From Balanoglossus misakiensis (Eukaryota > Hemichordata): a stretch of DNA of 64,000 nucleotides. How positions within the stretch are numbered: the stretch's first letter is position 1; each line of letters begins with the position of its first letter. The translations under genes and the position numbers were made by a program. Location of the stretch: positions 6,634,001 to 6,698,000 of the forward strand of contig CM082582.2 in the NCBI GenBank assembly GCA_040954595.2. Direction: 5' to 3'. The notes beneath the pieces are model-generated. The model was not told the DNA's origin, did no database searches, and saw only the letters and a list, made by a program, of their open reading frames with translations. Below, in pieces: positions 38,648 through 48,740 of this stretch.

Positions 38648-41207
38648 ACAGACAGACAGACAGACAGATAGATAGATAGATTCAAAATGGGAAAACATCT
38701 ACGTCGGGAATATTTTAAAATTCAGAGCAGGCGTGTGGATATTTTCATATATATATATTTTTTATTATAGGTGTTCTACAGTGCAGAGAGAAGGTGAAGG
38801 CTATATACACAGATGCCAAGATAGTTGTGGAGAAATCAAATCTACTGGAAAACAAAACCTGGGGACCTGCATCTCGCGCTGCAGAGCCGACGAAAGCAGC
38901 TGGAGTCAAATCCAATCAGGAGGCCAGTTCCAGCAACGCGTCGGGTTCTAATGATTGCGGGTCGTCGATGGCGATCAGCCTTGGAACCGCGCGTCCGTCT
39001 GGAATTGAGCGCACCGCACCGCCGTCGCTGTGCCGGCCGAACAGCCAACCGGCAAATGGTGGCCAGCAGTTTATTCCAGTCAGGCCTGGGGTGGAGAACC
39101 GTCACGTTCGAGGCGGTTCTGTTCTGAAGACCGTGGACACTCGACCAGCCAACCACCCAACTACTGCAGGAGCTGCAGCTAAGCCAGGGACTAGTAGGCT
39201 AGTTCAGCACATTTCTCTCTCAAAATCGACATGTACACCGACCCCAAGTGGAACGCAAGCCACGGGGGTTCGGGCTACAACGGGGACACAGCAAATGTAC
39301 AGAAATTTCTCGATCCTCAACAATACAGCCACTCAGCCGTCCGGACAGCAACCTACACATGCATCATCATCATCAGCAGCAGCAGCGAACAAACCCCTGG
39401 GATATGCAGCCAACATCACCCAGTATCCAATTCCAGGGCAGCCCGGCATGCGTGTGCTGAAGTTGCAAGGTAAACAAACTGTAGCGACAGTGTTGCAGCA
39501 ATTAATTAGCCGAGGTTATAAGGTACAGAGTCAAAGCCAGGTAGCTGCAGGGACAGTGTCCGGGGTCGATGCGATTCCCGGCCAGACATCAACACAGGCT
39601 ACTAGTGGTGAGTTTTTGCTTTCTACAAAAATACAATAATTTAGGGAAGATGCCATTTTCACACAGGCTGTACCTCGCGGAATCTGGGGTATACCTCAAA
39701 CGTTAGTCTTTTCCTCATGTGGTCATTTCTGCATTTGTGTCTTCACAGCTAAAACAACTGCAAGTAAACCGTCTATTCTAATACCCCCTTTGCATCAAGG
39801 ACCTTCGGGTGCCAAACAGAGAGGCGGTGTTGCACACTCTGTTGCTTCTTACAGGAGGGTATCTTCATCAGTGCCCTCTGCTAGCAGCTTTGCAGGTGTG
39901 CCTTCGTGCAGGCCAGGGACTGGGTACAGCTCTCTGCTGAGGTCCATAGATGCCAGTTCGCCCGTAAAGAAAACCGCACATCCTGCACCTAAGCCGGGGA
40001 CTCGGCCAGTTCAACACAGTTCTCTCCCCAAGACTACGTGTACTCCTACCAAGCCAACTGCAACGCAAGCCAGAGGAGTTCCAGCTAAAGCGGGGACACA
40101 GCATGCGCAAATGTACAGAAATGTCCCGGTCCCCAAATGCACAGTCGCCCCCCAGCCGTCTAGACAGCAACCTACAGCAGCATCATCATCAGCAGCAGCA
40201 GCAGCAAACAAACCCCTCGGATATGCAGCCAGCATCACCCAGCCTCCAATCCCAAGGCACCCTGGCACGCGCGTGGTGAAGTTGCAAGGTAAACAAACTG
40301 CAGCGACAGTGTTACAGCAATTAATTAGCCTAGGTTATAAGGTACAGAGTCAGAGCCAGGTAGCTGCAGGGACAGAGTCTAAGGTTGCAATCCCCAGCCA
40401 GACATCAACTAGCGGTGAGTTTTACTATCTATAAGCTGATAGTCAGTACTAGGGAATCATTATAACAGTTTTTGTCTCAGATTGGCCAAATCATATGTCC
40501 CAAATCCATAAATATGGATGTACATATACAGATCGGTATGAATGCATGCATGCATGCATACATTCACATACCTACTTTCCACATTGCGTTGATTTAAAAA
40601 AAGACATGCTATGAAGTTTTGAAGAATATTTATTTTGTGATAAGTGCTGGTTTGTCCTTCACTCACATCGATTCTGTAACCATTACATTCGCAGGCAAGG
40701 CTGCTGTCAGAAATCCATCGGTTCCACCACGGGCTATGCAACACAGACCTGTTGTCGATGTCAAACAGACTGCTGGTGTTGCACAGTACAGTGGGGCTTC
40801 GAAACGGGTGGCGACTTCAACATCGCCCTCTGTGGGCGGGTTTGCAGGTGTGGGAGTGAAACAAGAGTCCGGTTGCCCATCCACCACGCCTCGTGGCCAC
40901 AAGAGGAAGCCGATAGCACTTAGCGGTGAGTGATTCACAAATCATTCAATTGGGAAGAGTAGAATCTATTTCCTTGATATGAAAATTGCCCCAAATTTGG
41001 ACACACCCTCCCCCTTGACATCTGCTCAGTAGGGCACTTACATGCAAATGACTGTGGGTTTGTTTTTTCTCAGGTGTCATAGACCTGACCCAAGACACAA
41101 GTGATGATGAAGACAAAGGTAAACATGGCTCTGCCTACCAACCGCCCAAGAAAAAGAAGAATAGAAAACGCAAGAAAGGCAGAAATTGGCACAAGAAAAA
41201 TCACTAG
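25935..41207 (+). CDS. FHA-domain SLIP-GC-like nuclear large GTPase, 24 exons
   Basis: Predicted 3,466 residues. Exons: 25935-26026, 26316-26506, 26658-26767, 26918-26977, 27244-27403, 27563-32906, 33374-33599, 33774-33983, 34132-34341, 34514-34695, 34865-35087, 35214-35357, 35661-35780, 35961-36164, 36448-36606, 36837-37037, 37194-37363, 37576-37735, 37949-38191, 38288-38411, 38771-39607, 39749-40414, 40695-40925, 41074-41207. All have AG/GT borders and consistent phases, and the total divides by three. Parts in order: FHA (about residues 12-125), acidic disordered region (to about 1,950), GTPase (G1 near 2,006, DLPG near 2,184, TKND near 2,250), coiled coil, helical C-terminal domain, Ser/Gln/Ala-rich repeats, SIM and basic tail. 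Family knowledge: vertebrate SLIP-GC (NUGGC) is a replication-linked nuclear GTPase of about 800 residues that protects genome integrity in B cells. The FHA, acidic region and SUMO-type motifs are additions I do not know from that protein. Joining of the FHA part to the GTPase part rests on frame and phase only. Confidence 0.85.
30523..30780 (+). other. possible folded helical island inside the acidic exon
   Basis: About 85 residues from DRSDYYKYNLQKLNRHM to LRLVPDD stand out from the surrounding acidic sequence by being rich in aromatic, Leu and basic residues (GYLGKEFFRRMTFDPEGL, RQFFEEYKSKDPRSADCW). They probably form a small helical domain or a partner-binding segment. I do not recognise the family. 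Confidence 0.45.
31786..31911 (+). repeat. tandem 21-residue repeat (2 copies) in exon 6
   Basis: Two adjacent 63-base units encode SDSNFTPPLVDFANLETDEE and SDSNFTPLVVDFPNPEPDEE, each followed by one more residue. Each carries a Thr-Pro and a hydrophobic patch (LVDF, LVVDF) between acidic clusters, which resembles a SUMO-interacting motif. Confidence 0.8.
33374..34695 (+). other. dynamin-like G domain, exons 7-10
   Basis: The P-loop is GDTGAGKSS (exon 7), followed by TSGMRACTA as the likely switch I with its Thr. G3 is DLPG (exon 9) and G4 is TKND (exon 10). All key guanine-nucleotide residues are present, so an active GTPase is expected. The spacing and the AVVGDTGAGKSSLMNALL / PTSGMRACT wording are those of the SLIP-GC branch rather than classical dynamins, Mx or GBP proteins. 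Confidence 0.9.
34865..36164 (+). other. coiled-coil and acidic hinge, exons 11-14
   Basis: Exons 11-13 encode long heptad-like stretches rich in Leu, Glu, Lys and Asp (LQEEKDELDDRKEDIEAELE, then ELRQELKEKKEYRKEKR). Exon 14 has a run of about 20 acidic residues followed by VFTVSSTEYLKLRGKL, a segment typical of the SLIP-GC family after its coiled coil. This region probably forms the stalk or dimer interface. Confidence 0.8.
36448..38411 (+). other. helical C-terminal half of the SLIP-GC module, exons 15-20
   Basis: Contains GGLPWATYKAVVKRSGAY (exon 17), NQDLSEPIYASIMIQWDKVF and the exon 19 stretch DFMEPVYNTCTNESGPGSFN followed by MKGHMETHV. All are recognisable family signatures. Introns fall between helices and are mostly phase 0. 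Confidence 0.8.
36641..36733 (+). repeat. foldback MITE, copy C (intron 15)
   Basis: Begins GAACCCTTTCACC and ends GATGTAAGGGTTAA, with GAGGTCCAACC and GGTTTGGACTG inside. It lies wholly in the intron between 36,607 and 36,836 of the FHA-GTPase gene. Confidence 0.8.
38513..38681 (+). repeat. (TAGA)n/(CAGA)n compound microsatellite in intron 20
   Basis: About 169 bases of GATA-type units interrupted twice by blocks of GACA-type units. Both reading directions give artificial open frames, which are not genes. Confidence 0.95.
38771..39607 (+). other. exon 21: first copy of the duplicated C-terminal exon
   Basis: After 30 residues that complete the GTPase module, the exon codes a Ser/Thr/Pro/Gln-rich tail. 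From 39,181 it matches exon 22: KPGTSRLVQH, MYRNFSI, NKPLGYAANITQ, VLKLQGKQTVATVLQQLIS and GYKVQSQSQVAAGT. It is flanked by phase-1 introns. Confidence 0.8.
39749..40414 (+). other. exon 22: second copy of the duplicated exon
   Basis: From 39,991 to its end it repeats exon 21 (KPGTRPVQH, MYRNVPV, NKPLGYAASITQ, VVKLQGKQTAATVLQQLIS, GYKVQSQSQVAAGT). The nucleotide match is very high over the KLQGKQT to QVAAG part, so the duplication is recent or has been homogenised. Also phase 1-1, so the frame is kept. Confidence 0.8.
40695..40925 (+). other. exon 23: partial third relative of exon 22
   Basis: Its middle (AGVAQYSGASKRVATSTSPS, then FAGVGV) resembles the start of exon 22 (GGVAHSVASYRRVSSSVPSA, then FAGVPS). 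It ends with GVKQES, a SUMO-consensus lysine, and a basic GHKRKP patch. Phase 1-1 again. Confidence 0.7.
41074..41207 (+). other. last exon: SUMO-interacting motif and nuclear-localisation tail
   Basis: Encodes VIDLT followed by QDTSDDEDK, the canonical hydrophobic-plus-acidic SIM form found in SUMO-binding proteins. Then PPKKKKNRKRKKG, a strong basic nuclear-localisation sequence, and the stop at 41,205-41,207. Function is inferred from motif form. Confidence 0.75.
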
Positions 41208-41837
41208 ATTTAGTACAGTTTCGTGTTTTCTGATATAAGGCAATACGGAATTTACTTTGTAGAATTTCGACATCGCTGCTTGAAAAAAACTCAGTTGGTA
41301 CACACTGTTTTTTTGAGATGTGGCTGTGAGTTAAAAATAGCTACAAGCACACAATGATTGCTACTGTGGTCTGTGATGCTCCGTTGGACTCGAGTGACAG
41401 ACACACCTCATTTTTCATGCATCCATAAGTACAAGTGGTGTTTTTATTTACTGCTGTTGGTTTGAACTCTTTGAGGTCCGTTGAACATCTTTTCATGGAT
41501 CAAACATAACTCAGAAAGCTTACTGTCTGACTCTTGTTACTGGCATCAGTGTGATGGCCTTGTTCGCAAATTCAAAAGATTTTCATGCATTGAAGGTGTT
41601 TTACCCGTCAATATTGGCTTTTTTTTTATCAAATATCCTTAAGGCATAACTATATGTTTTAGAACAATTTCTGACAGTTTTCAGCTAAGACATGGTAGCC
41701 ATTTTTGTTGTCTGTGATCAGCTAACCAATACGTGCCAAAGTTTTTGTTGTTTTTTCTGTTTTTGTTGAGATGAAAAAAGCATGACAACTCTTTGAACAT
41801 TAATTGTTTTTGAAATGTTATCAGTTGTTTCCATATA

Positions 41838-41843
41838 AATAAA
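41838..41843 (+). promoter_or_regulatory. polyadenylation signal of the FHA-GTPase gene
   Basis: AATAAA about 630 bases beyond the stop codon, followed within 40 bases by a T- and GT-rich stretch. It is the clearest signal in the 3' flank. Confidence 0.5.
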
Positions 41844-42109
41844 TTTATATTTTATTTCTATCATGAAAACATGTTCGTCTTGTTTTATCCTATTTTGATA
41901 ATTGATGTTTATCTTTTTGGGGACATATCATGAAATGGAATATTATTAATGAACTGTTAATAGTATCACCCTTTGGAAAACTTTTCCTGAAATTGTTTTA
42001 CGCAAAATCTGTAAGTGCAGTGTTTGAATTTGGCGAAAGTTTTAGTTGACAAGTTATCACTGACACTTTCCCCCAGGAAACTGACCGCGTTGCATGCTGG
42101 TACTTAAGA

Positions 42110-42123
42110 GCGCCCCCTGAAGT
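42110..42123 (-). promoter_or_regulatory. weak CTCF-like motif
   Basis: GCGCCCCCTGAAGT; its reverse complement agrees with the CTCF core at 11 of 14 positions. It lies about 270 bases past the polyadenylation signal of the FHA-GTPase gene. Confidence 0.25.
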
Positions 42124-42891
42124 TGAACAGGCAACATCTGTGCGCTTGAGGTCATTCGGGTCACGGTGACTCTACGGGGAATCTTGTAGCTGGCACATAA
42201 GGTCTCTCTCCACACCAGCCGGTTCATGGCAAATGCTCTTGAAGCAGACGAGAGCTGTCCTCATAAAACACACCCTGACTCTGGTGACTCGCCGCCCGCG
42301 CAATTAACTTGTCCGTATTGACATTTGCTTTCTACTTAGTTGAATGCTGAGTGGTGCCATTTATGTTGGAGCACAAAAGGATTTCCTCTTTTGTGATGGT
42401 GTTTGACAGACTCTTGTGAAGTTGTAGTGTTGTTCAGGGCCGGCCGGCTAATCCTGTTTTTAACGCGACCTGCTACTACTTGTCCGCCTTTAGTCAGGAT
42501 TTGGATTTCTGGACAGAGTTGTAAAGCCGATACTGTTGGCAACTGAATCGGCCAAAGATGACGTATAATGTATTTTCCTATTGGCCAAAATCCACCATCG
42601 ATCTAAAAGACGCTGCACCGTCGTCATTGGCGAAATGTAATCGCCACTTCACGTGAATCTCCGACGGACATCACATCTTACGGTTCAGTATTAAAATCCA
42701 GGGAGGCCTTTATCTCGGATTTTTATCGATGAAAACCACAGAAAAAAAGCTGATTCAGCATTTCTATTTGCCTTACCAGTTATGAATGCTCTACATCTCC
42801 TCGGTTGATAAATATTCTCAGAGAAAATGAAAGGAATTAAACCGTCAAAATAAAATGTGAGGTTCTCCTGATTGCGCGCCTGTTATCGCAG

Positions 42892-42910
42892 CTGTCAATA
42901 AAAATGACAG
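42892..42910. promoter_or_regulatory. inverted TGACAG pair around ATAAAA (Meis/Hox-like)
   Basis: CTGTCAATAAAAATGACAG has two inverted TGACAG sites (Meis/TALE type) around an ATAAAA core (posterior Hox or Cdx type). An E-box CAGCTG overlaps the left end. The motif is exact; regulatory use is inferred. Confidence 0.35.
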
Positions 42911-45726
42911 GATCACAGGGGACTTTCTAATGTACGAGTAATCAAATACGTGTGTTAATCTTTTAACCACATTGGGGAAGATTGGGGTTTCACTTAATTC
43001 TGTGATGTATGGCAAGCGAACAGTGTCGCGTTTCTATAAACGATGCCGTGGTACATGAGAGTGTTCTGTCAATCGGACAATTTCTCAGAACTTGCTAATT
43101 ACTTTTTGTAACTAAAGAAAGAGATGTTCGAGTTCGGCTTTCTCTCTTAAATTTTTAAAATCGCCGATTTTGTTTTTGGTTTTCCTTGAGTTAGTTTTGG
43201 TGATCTTATTCTATTTTTTGATCGATTCGTGCTCTTTTTCGGCTCTATTTCGTTGAAGCTTTGACAAAGAAATCAAATTTTGATGAGAAATCCGATAGCT
43301 ATCACTCGGACCAGCACCACAGTGTGTTGCGAGGGTCAACTAATGTTATATCACCGATACAAGCAATGATGGCATTTAGAAATACCAGACGCATTGTCTA
43401 AATATCTTGTGCAATTACAACTTGGCACGGCACAAATGGTTTGAATACTACGCAACGTCTGGAAGCGTTATCAGTCCCTCGGTGAAATTTGAATGTTGAA
43501 AGAATTGAGCCCAAAGAATTGTTCGATGAAAATAACTGCAGTTAGGCTGCCGGCACGTCCGACTCTTTAAACGACGAATAATAAAGAAGACCGTGGCAGA
43601 GTTACAAATGTGTGAAGTGTGATTCAGGCCCCTTTGTGTATATGCTGCCAGGCGATTCTATAAATACGAGCACAAATATGGCAATGGTATGCCCACTTAC
43701 AGCTGGAGAAGAGGTCACCCACTCCTGGGGCCGTTCCCACATATTTAAAAGGAGTTGAATTCAGCAGGGGGAGTCACTCACGAATAATCATTATACACTT
43801 TAACAGTATTATCCATAATAACATTTATGTTATCACCATTTTTGACTACCTGTACCTTATGAAATATGTCATACAGTTTAAAGTAACGGTAACCCGTTAA
43901 TCTAATTAACGAATCCATTATGTTACCTATTCATTAACACATCATTGGAAATCAAAAGGCCGGACATTCGTGTTACAAAGCTATTACAGACTAATTAGTG
44001 GTCGAGTTTGCGAACAGTTGGCAATAAACTTGCATATTTCCTGAGTTATACCCCCGGTGGGACTGTGTATATACACGACAAATGCTATAGTGTACAGGCA
44101 TGTAAATTTGAGGGCGGTCTGGTTTTCATAGTCGGAGGAAGTCAACTGGCGTTGGTGGGACAGTGGAGTGCTTTCCCCGGGAAGTCTATACGCACTGCGA
44201 TAACTTTTGACAGCTCGCTCGTTCGCCTGCACACAGACGTCCACTGTACTGGATTCTTTGGCGTGACACAGAAACACAGGAATTTCACAATGTCTTTTCA
44301 GGTAATTATGATCAATATAGTATGATTTGACCTATTTTAGGGGGAGACAGATATGTCGCTGGATATGTACACATCTGTGTGGGTGACGTTTTATCAGTAT
44401 GTAAAGTACGTTCGTAGCAAGAAATGTGTCGGTATACGTTCATAGCCAGACTCCGGAAACTAAATATTTGCTTAAATCTCAGACAATCTGAAAACACTCG
44501 AACAGGTCGAGATCCTGTCCTTCGTTTGTTCCGATTGTTGATTCATCGATGTGCGTCGACGCCCAGCCTATTTGCGGTTTCGTGGTGGACTTTTTACGCC
44601 ATCGTTTCCATTACAGCATTGGTAGAGAGGTCGACCCGTCACAGTGCAAAGCAGGGCCGTCGTTTTCTTTTTTTCCAATTGCGACGGGGGGTTCGTCAGC
44701 ACAAAAGACGTCCCTATACGGCATCACAAGGGACGGGATATTTGGCCACTTTACAGAACACTAAATTTCCGCGCGGTAAATAGATCCCATCTATTTATCA
44801 CTTCAGCAGAGCTCTAAAGGGATTCCTCATTCAGCCCTCAAAGCGCAGCTTGAGTTCATTGTCCGTGCTCGGCGCTGCGTTTAATGTTGAATCACCGCGG
44901 TGCGTAAAACCGGTGGCTTGCCTTTCAGGAAGAATTTGTAAACAGTTGTGTTGTCGTCATACCTGCCCGGCAAACATACTCATAAATACAAAATGTAGTT
45001 CAGTCGAAAACACGCCCTTATATTTAAACGCCCGCCCCTCGGTGGGTTAACAGTACATCAATGTATTTATCGTTTTGGGCATACTGTTAGTACAACTCCA
45101 TGAATAATTTTCTGAACAACCACAAAAACAAACAAAACAGGATCAGTCATTTTCAATTATGTAAGTAGGGCCTACAACAGAGGTTGAAATAGCGAATTGT
45201 GGCGTTTTCCTTGAGGGATGGTGTTATAACCCAACGCAAGAGGTCACGCTTTCGACCACAGTCCGTTTCACTGATGCGTTTGTGCACAGTGGAGTGACCG
45301 TGGTTTGTGGTATGATAATCCCTACATCGCGACTGGTTTTATTTTACATGCGTAAAATCGATCACACAATCGCTGTTGTTAGTTATGACGAAACTATCAG
45401 ATCATATTATACGTGTCATTATCCATATTGTATGATCAAATTAGCCTGTCAAGGATAAAACTACCAGACCATAGAATAATTATACGTGTAATTATTTATA
45501 CGGTAGTGATCAAATTCGCCTGGCGTGTATTTTTTTCAATCTGTTGGTCGCTCTCTAAAACCACAGTTACATACTTATGAACGTTCTGAGTTTGATGGGA
45601 CCGTATTGATATTATATAAGTATATATTCAGTTACTGTGTTTGTCGCGCAAGAGCGAGGAAGAGCGATTCGGTTCGTGCATACCATGTGAGTGAGTGTAT
45701 GAAACTATACCGGCGTTGTGTTACAG

Positions 45727-47263
45727 ATCAACTGGGGCGATGGCGGCCAACAAGACGACGACGAACCAAAAGCTCCACAACCACAGGTTTCACAACAAGA
45801 TCTCGAGGAAAGTCTGACGGGAATGGGATCTAATCCGGAAACGAAGTCCGAGTCGTTCAGGAAACTGGAAACCGGTGAAGGTTCGTATGCGAGCTGCAAA
45901 GACGGAACGCACCACCACAACTTAATTAAAACCCGAAGCTACATGTATTGTAGAAATAGCTGTTTCCTAAAGCTAAATATTAATATTAAAATAAATACGT
46001 GTACATGAGAGTATTGATTTTGTCCAGAATGCAATCTTTAAAAATCGCATAACTTTACGGTGCGATTTGTCTCTTGTGTTCGGACAAATTTTGTAGACTG
46101 CATCTGTGTCTGAGGGAATTCCCCCAAATGCGATTTTATCATTAGGCCTATGCAGTTTTTCATTTTCCCTTCTCTGCTATATACTAATGATTATATTCAT
46201 GTAGCGCAGCATGAAGATCGCCGATATCAAGCGAGTAATTTTTTTCGGGCTTCTCATCTTCCCTGAACATTAACCGAAATAATTACGCCACTGTTTGCAT
46301 GTAGCACGGCGACTGAATTCCCTCATTCAGTTTTCTCTCTCCATCCCGACAGCCAAGTCCATTTTCAGCGGCGACGTGACGGGCAGAGAAACGGTGTTCA
46401 AGAAAGTCAACCAACCGATAGGCGGCATGCGACAGAACCTACCCGACCCAAGCTTACTTCTGTGCATTGGTTGCGGGGACAAGTTGGTGTAAGTTACAAA
46501 ACATATTTCGCGCATGTGCAGTTCCACCGACAGTTGTGCCCATGGAAACATGGGGCTGGTATCTCCCATCCCACCAACGAAGGTCACGTATATACATGTA
46601 AACCACAGACTGTGTTTCGCTATCATATCACATATAACCGACTAGCAAACAAGGTCACCGCATGTTTGTGTTCCAGTGCATGTAAATATAATATGCAGAA
46701 AACTCGCATGTCGTCATCGCAAGGGGTCTACGCCCTTGTAGTCCGACACTTGATATCGGAAGACAGTCTGAGACAAGGAACGATTACAGTTTAAAATTCC
46801 CCAAGAACAAGATGGCGTCTAAATGAACGGTGTTCTCCGTACCCCGTGGGTTTTTGCGATCGGGCCAAAAATTCTCACGCCGAAAATAAAATATGCTTGG
46901 CTTTCTTGGCATGCACAATAAAATGTACAAACTATGCCGCGTTTTTAAAAATAAATTAAAAACACATTTTCTTCACTTTCCTACAGGGGCAAGTTCGTGA
47001 AGATTGGTGCACATGGTCTTCATAGTGCATGTTTCAATTGTTCTGTTTGCGGCGAAAATCTTAAAGGCAGAGGTAAAGTAGACACCGTTACTATCATCGG
47101 ATATTGAACTTCGCAATTCACAAAACCACTAACGTTTTGATAATCTTGACAGTGTTCTCGTAATATTTGGTACCTCGGCTTTACACAACTCTCAATTCTT
47201 TGTTTTGCAGGTTATTTCCAGAAAGATGGCAAACTCTACTGCAGGAAAGACCGGCCACTGTGA
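45727..47263 (+). CDS. single-LIM-domain protein of the PDLIM/ALP type, 3' exons only
   Basis: Exons 45727-45874 (or to 45880, both donors phase 1), 46353-46488, 46987-47072 and 47211-47263 join in frame. They encode a Gln/Asp/Pro-rich stretch with SESFRKLETG, then a linker (AKSIFSGDVTGRETVFKK), then one LIM domain. The LIM ligands are C-X2-C-X16-H-X2-C-X2-C-X2-C-X17-C-X2-D (CIGC, HSAC, FNCSVC, YCRKD), complete for two zinc ions. The stop follows directly (RPL). A short SF-L motif, linker and one C-terminal LIM with NLKGRGYF is the pattern of ALP-subfamily PDZ-LIM proteins, which bind alpha-actinin at Z-lines and actin bundles. The PDZ exons and start codon are not visible, so this is a partial model. 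An isoform without PDZ starting at an internal Met (near 45,823) is possible. Confidence 0.75.
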
Positions 47264-47540
47264 TCGCGCACCTTGACAAAAAGACACACTCTAAACTTGG
47301 AGACGTTTCCGTACTCAGCATCAACCGTTAACCTCGGAGTGTACATGTACAATCAAAGTGCCAAAAGTGTCCGGAACTTTGCTGAACATTGTCTATGAGA
47401 CTCGATTTTCTTCTTGTGGCATGAAGTTTCTAAAGTCGAACCGATCCTTATTCATATAATATACCTAATCATTAAGTTAATTATAAAACACATTACTCGT
47501 AAACGACAAGATTTGGCGCATGATGACGCATGTTAATTGT

Positions 47541-47559
47541 GGGGGGGGGGGGGGGGGGG
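47541..47559 (+). repeat. poly-G run (19)
   Basis: Nineteen G in a row, about 280 bases past the LIM stop codon and probably inside its 3' UTR. On the RNA it could form a G-quadruplex. Confidence 0.85.
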
Positions 47560-48348
47560 AGACATGCCACTTTTGCCAAGTCCTGCACGGCAAGCTTTCT
47601 TGATAGAATTGAAATTCTGCAGAGCCTTTCTAAATCAAAATCCTTCTCACGTCCAATGGTGCCAAGATTTCAGGTATAGCTCAAGTCCACATGTACTGCC
47701 AGAGATATTGTCGATGCCAAAATAGGCCTAAGTAAATTTCTGTTTTCCATCGCAAATGTTTCCTTTCTTGGCAATGTTTCTGCCGAAACCAAGCTGCCTT
47801 ACTTTTACATACTAGTAACCTGACGCCCAGACTCGAAAATCCGTTGTTCCATGTAAGGGGGGCGGTGCCCTCAAACGACGGATTTTCCAGTCTGTCTGAA
47901 GCCATGTATCTGTATTGCTCTTACGCTGACAACACGTCTGTCAGATGTCACGGTGACAAACACATTAATCTCCATTCAGTTATTTGCGCCTTTCAGGTTT
48001 TAAATCGATGAAAAATCACAAACAGAAGCGGAAAATATTTCCTTCCGTTCGCTTTGTTGTCTTGACAACAACTGTAGTCTGGTCAACTGACCCTTGTTTC
48101 TGAGCATTGTGGGTAACCAATGACTACGAGAAATTGGATCACCAATGTAACGGTACACTCCTGCATGCAATGGTCAAATCTCATCATCAACCCATTCATC
48201 TTAATGAAGGTCACTTTGAACATTATTGCAGAATAATACACATTAATTTCTCATCATTTCAAGAAAAAAAGACTGTCTTCCCTGAGGCATGTATTGTGAA
48301 TGATCACTTTTGAACTCTGTTGGTTCCATTTTTTTGTTTGTGATTTGA

Positions 48349-48354
48349 AATAAA
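48349..48354 (+). promoter_or_regulatory. candidate polyadenylation signal of the LIM gene
   Basis: AATAAA about 1.1 kb after the stop, followed by a TG/T-rich stretch. Nearer canonical signals are absent. Confidence 0.4.
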
Positions 48355-48644
48355 CCACTTGTCTTTTAAACCACGCTTGTCTGTTATTTTCAGTTTGTCG
48401 ATTGGTTGACCTAGCTACCAGTGACTTCATTCACCTGCTCCCCCGACAAATGAGGTTATTTGACCCAGCCTGAAATTTACAGTGACCTGATGTCACTTTA
48501 TATATATATTAAGACTACAAAAGTATAAATAAATGAATAAATAAATACATATATTTCAGGATGTAACAGGAAAATATGGCAGAAAAATAGTATGACTCCC
48601 AGAATTTAAATTTTCCCTTTTTTTACATAAAACCCATGTGCTCA

Positions 48645-48650
48645 TTTATT
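48645..48650 (-). promoter_or_regulatory. polyadenylation signal of the mosaic receptor gene
   Basis: TTTATT on the plus strand, so AATAAA on the minus strand, about 140 bases after the stop codon at 48,791. Confidence 0.55.
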
Positions 48651-48740
48651 TCCCTTGTTCTTGACAGTGTTTAGTGATCCGGGACAACTGAGATAGGGGG
48701 ACGTCGGGAAGACGTCGGGCAAGTTGGTGAGACGTTTATA

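Larger units (their letters stand above)
41208..45726. other. spacer between the FHA-GTPase gene and the LIM gene exons
   Basis: Starts with the 3' UTR of the upstream gene (to about 41.87 kb). The rest should contain the promoter and 5' exons of the LIM gene, but I could not identify an exon encoding a PDZ domain or a start codon that joins the exon at 45,727. Visible items are a weak CTCF-like site at 42,110, an inverted TGACAG pair at 42,892, and AT-rich sequence without repeats. Confidence 0.5.

Noticed and set aside
38450-38698. Frame encoding a YLSI-type repeat on the minus strand
   Set aside because: Pure translation of the TAGA/CAGA microsatellite.
44008-44325. 105-codon frame upstream of the LIM gene ending at a GTAATT donor
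   Set aside because: Considered as the missing PDZ exon; it lacks the GFRL/GLGF loop and any PDZ pattern, and starts at TTG.
45661-45726. ACCATGTGAGTG as a start codon plus donor just before the first LIM-gene exon
   Set aside because: The implied intron would be about 41 bases, too short, and the phase does not fit.
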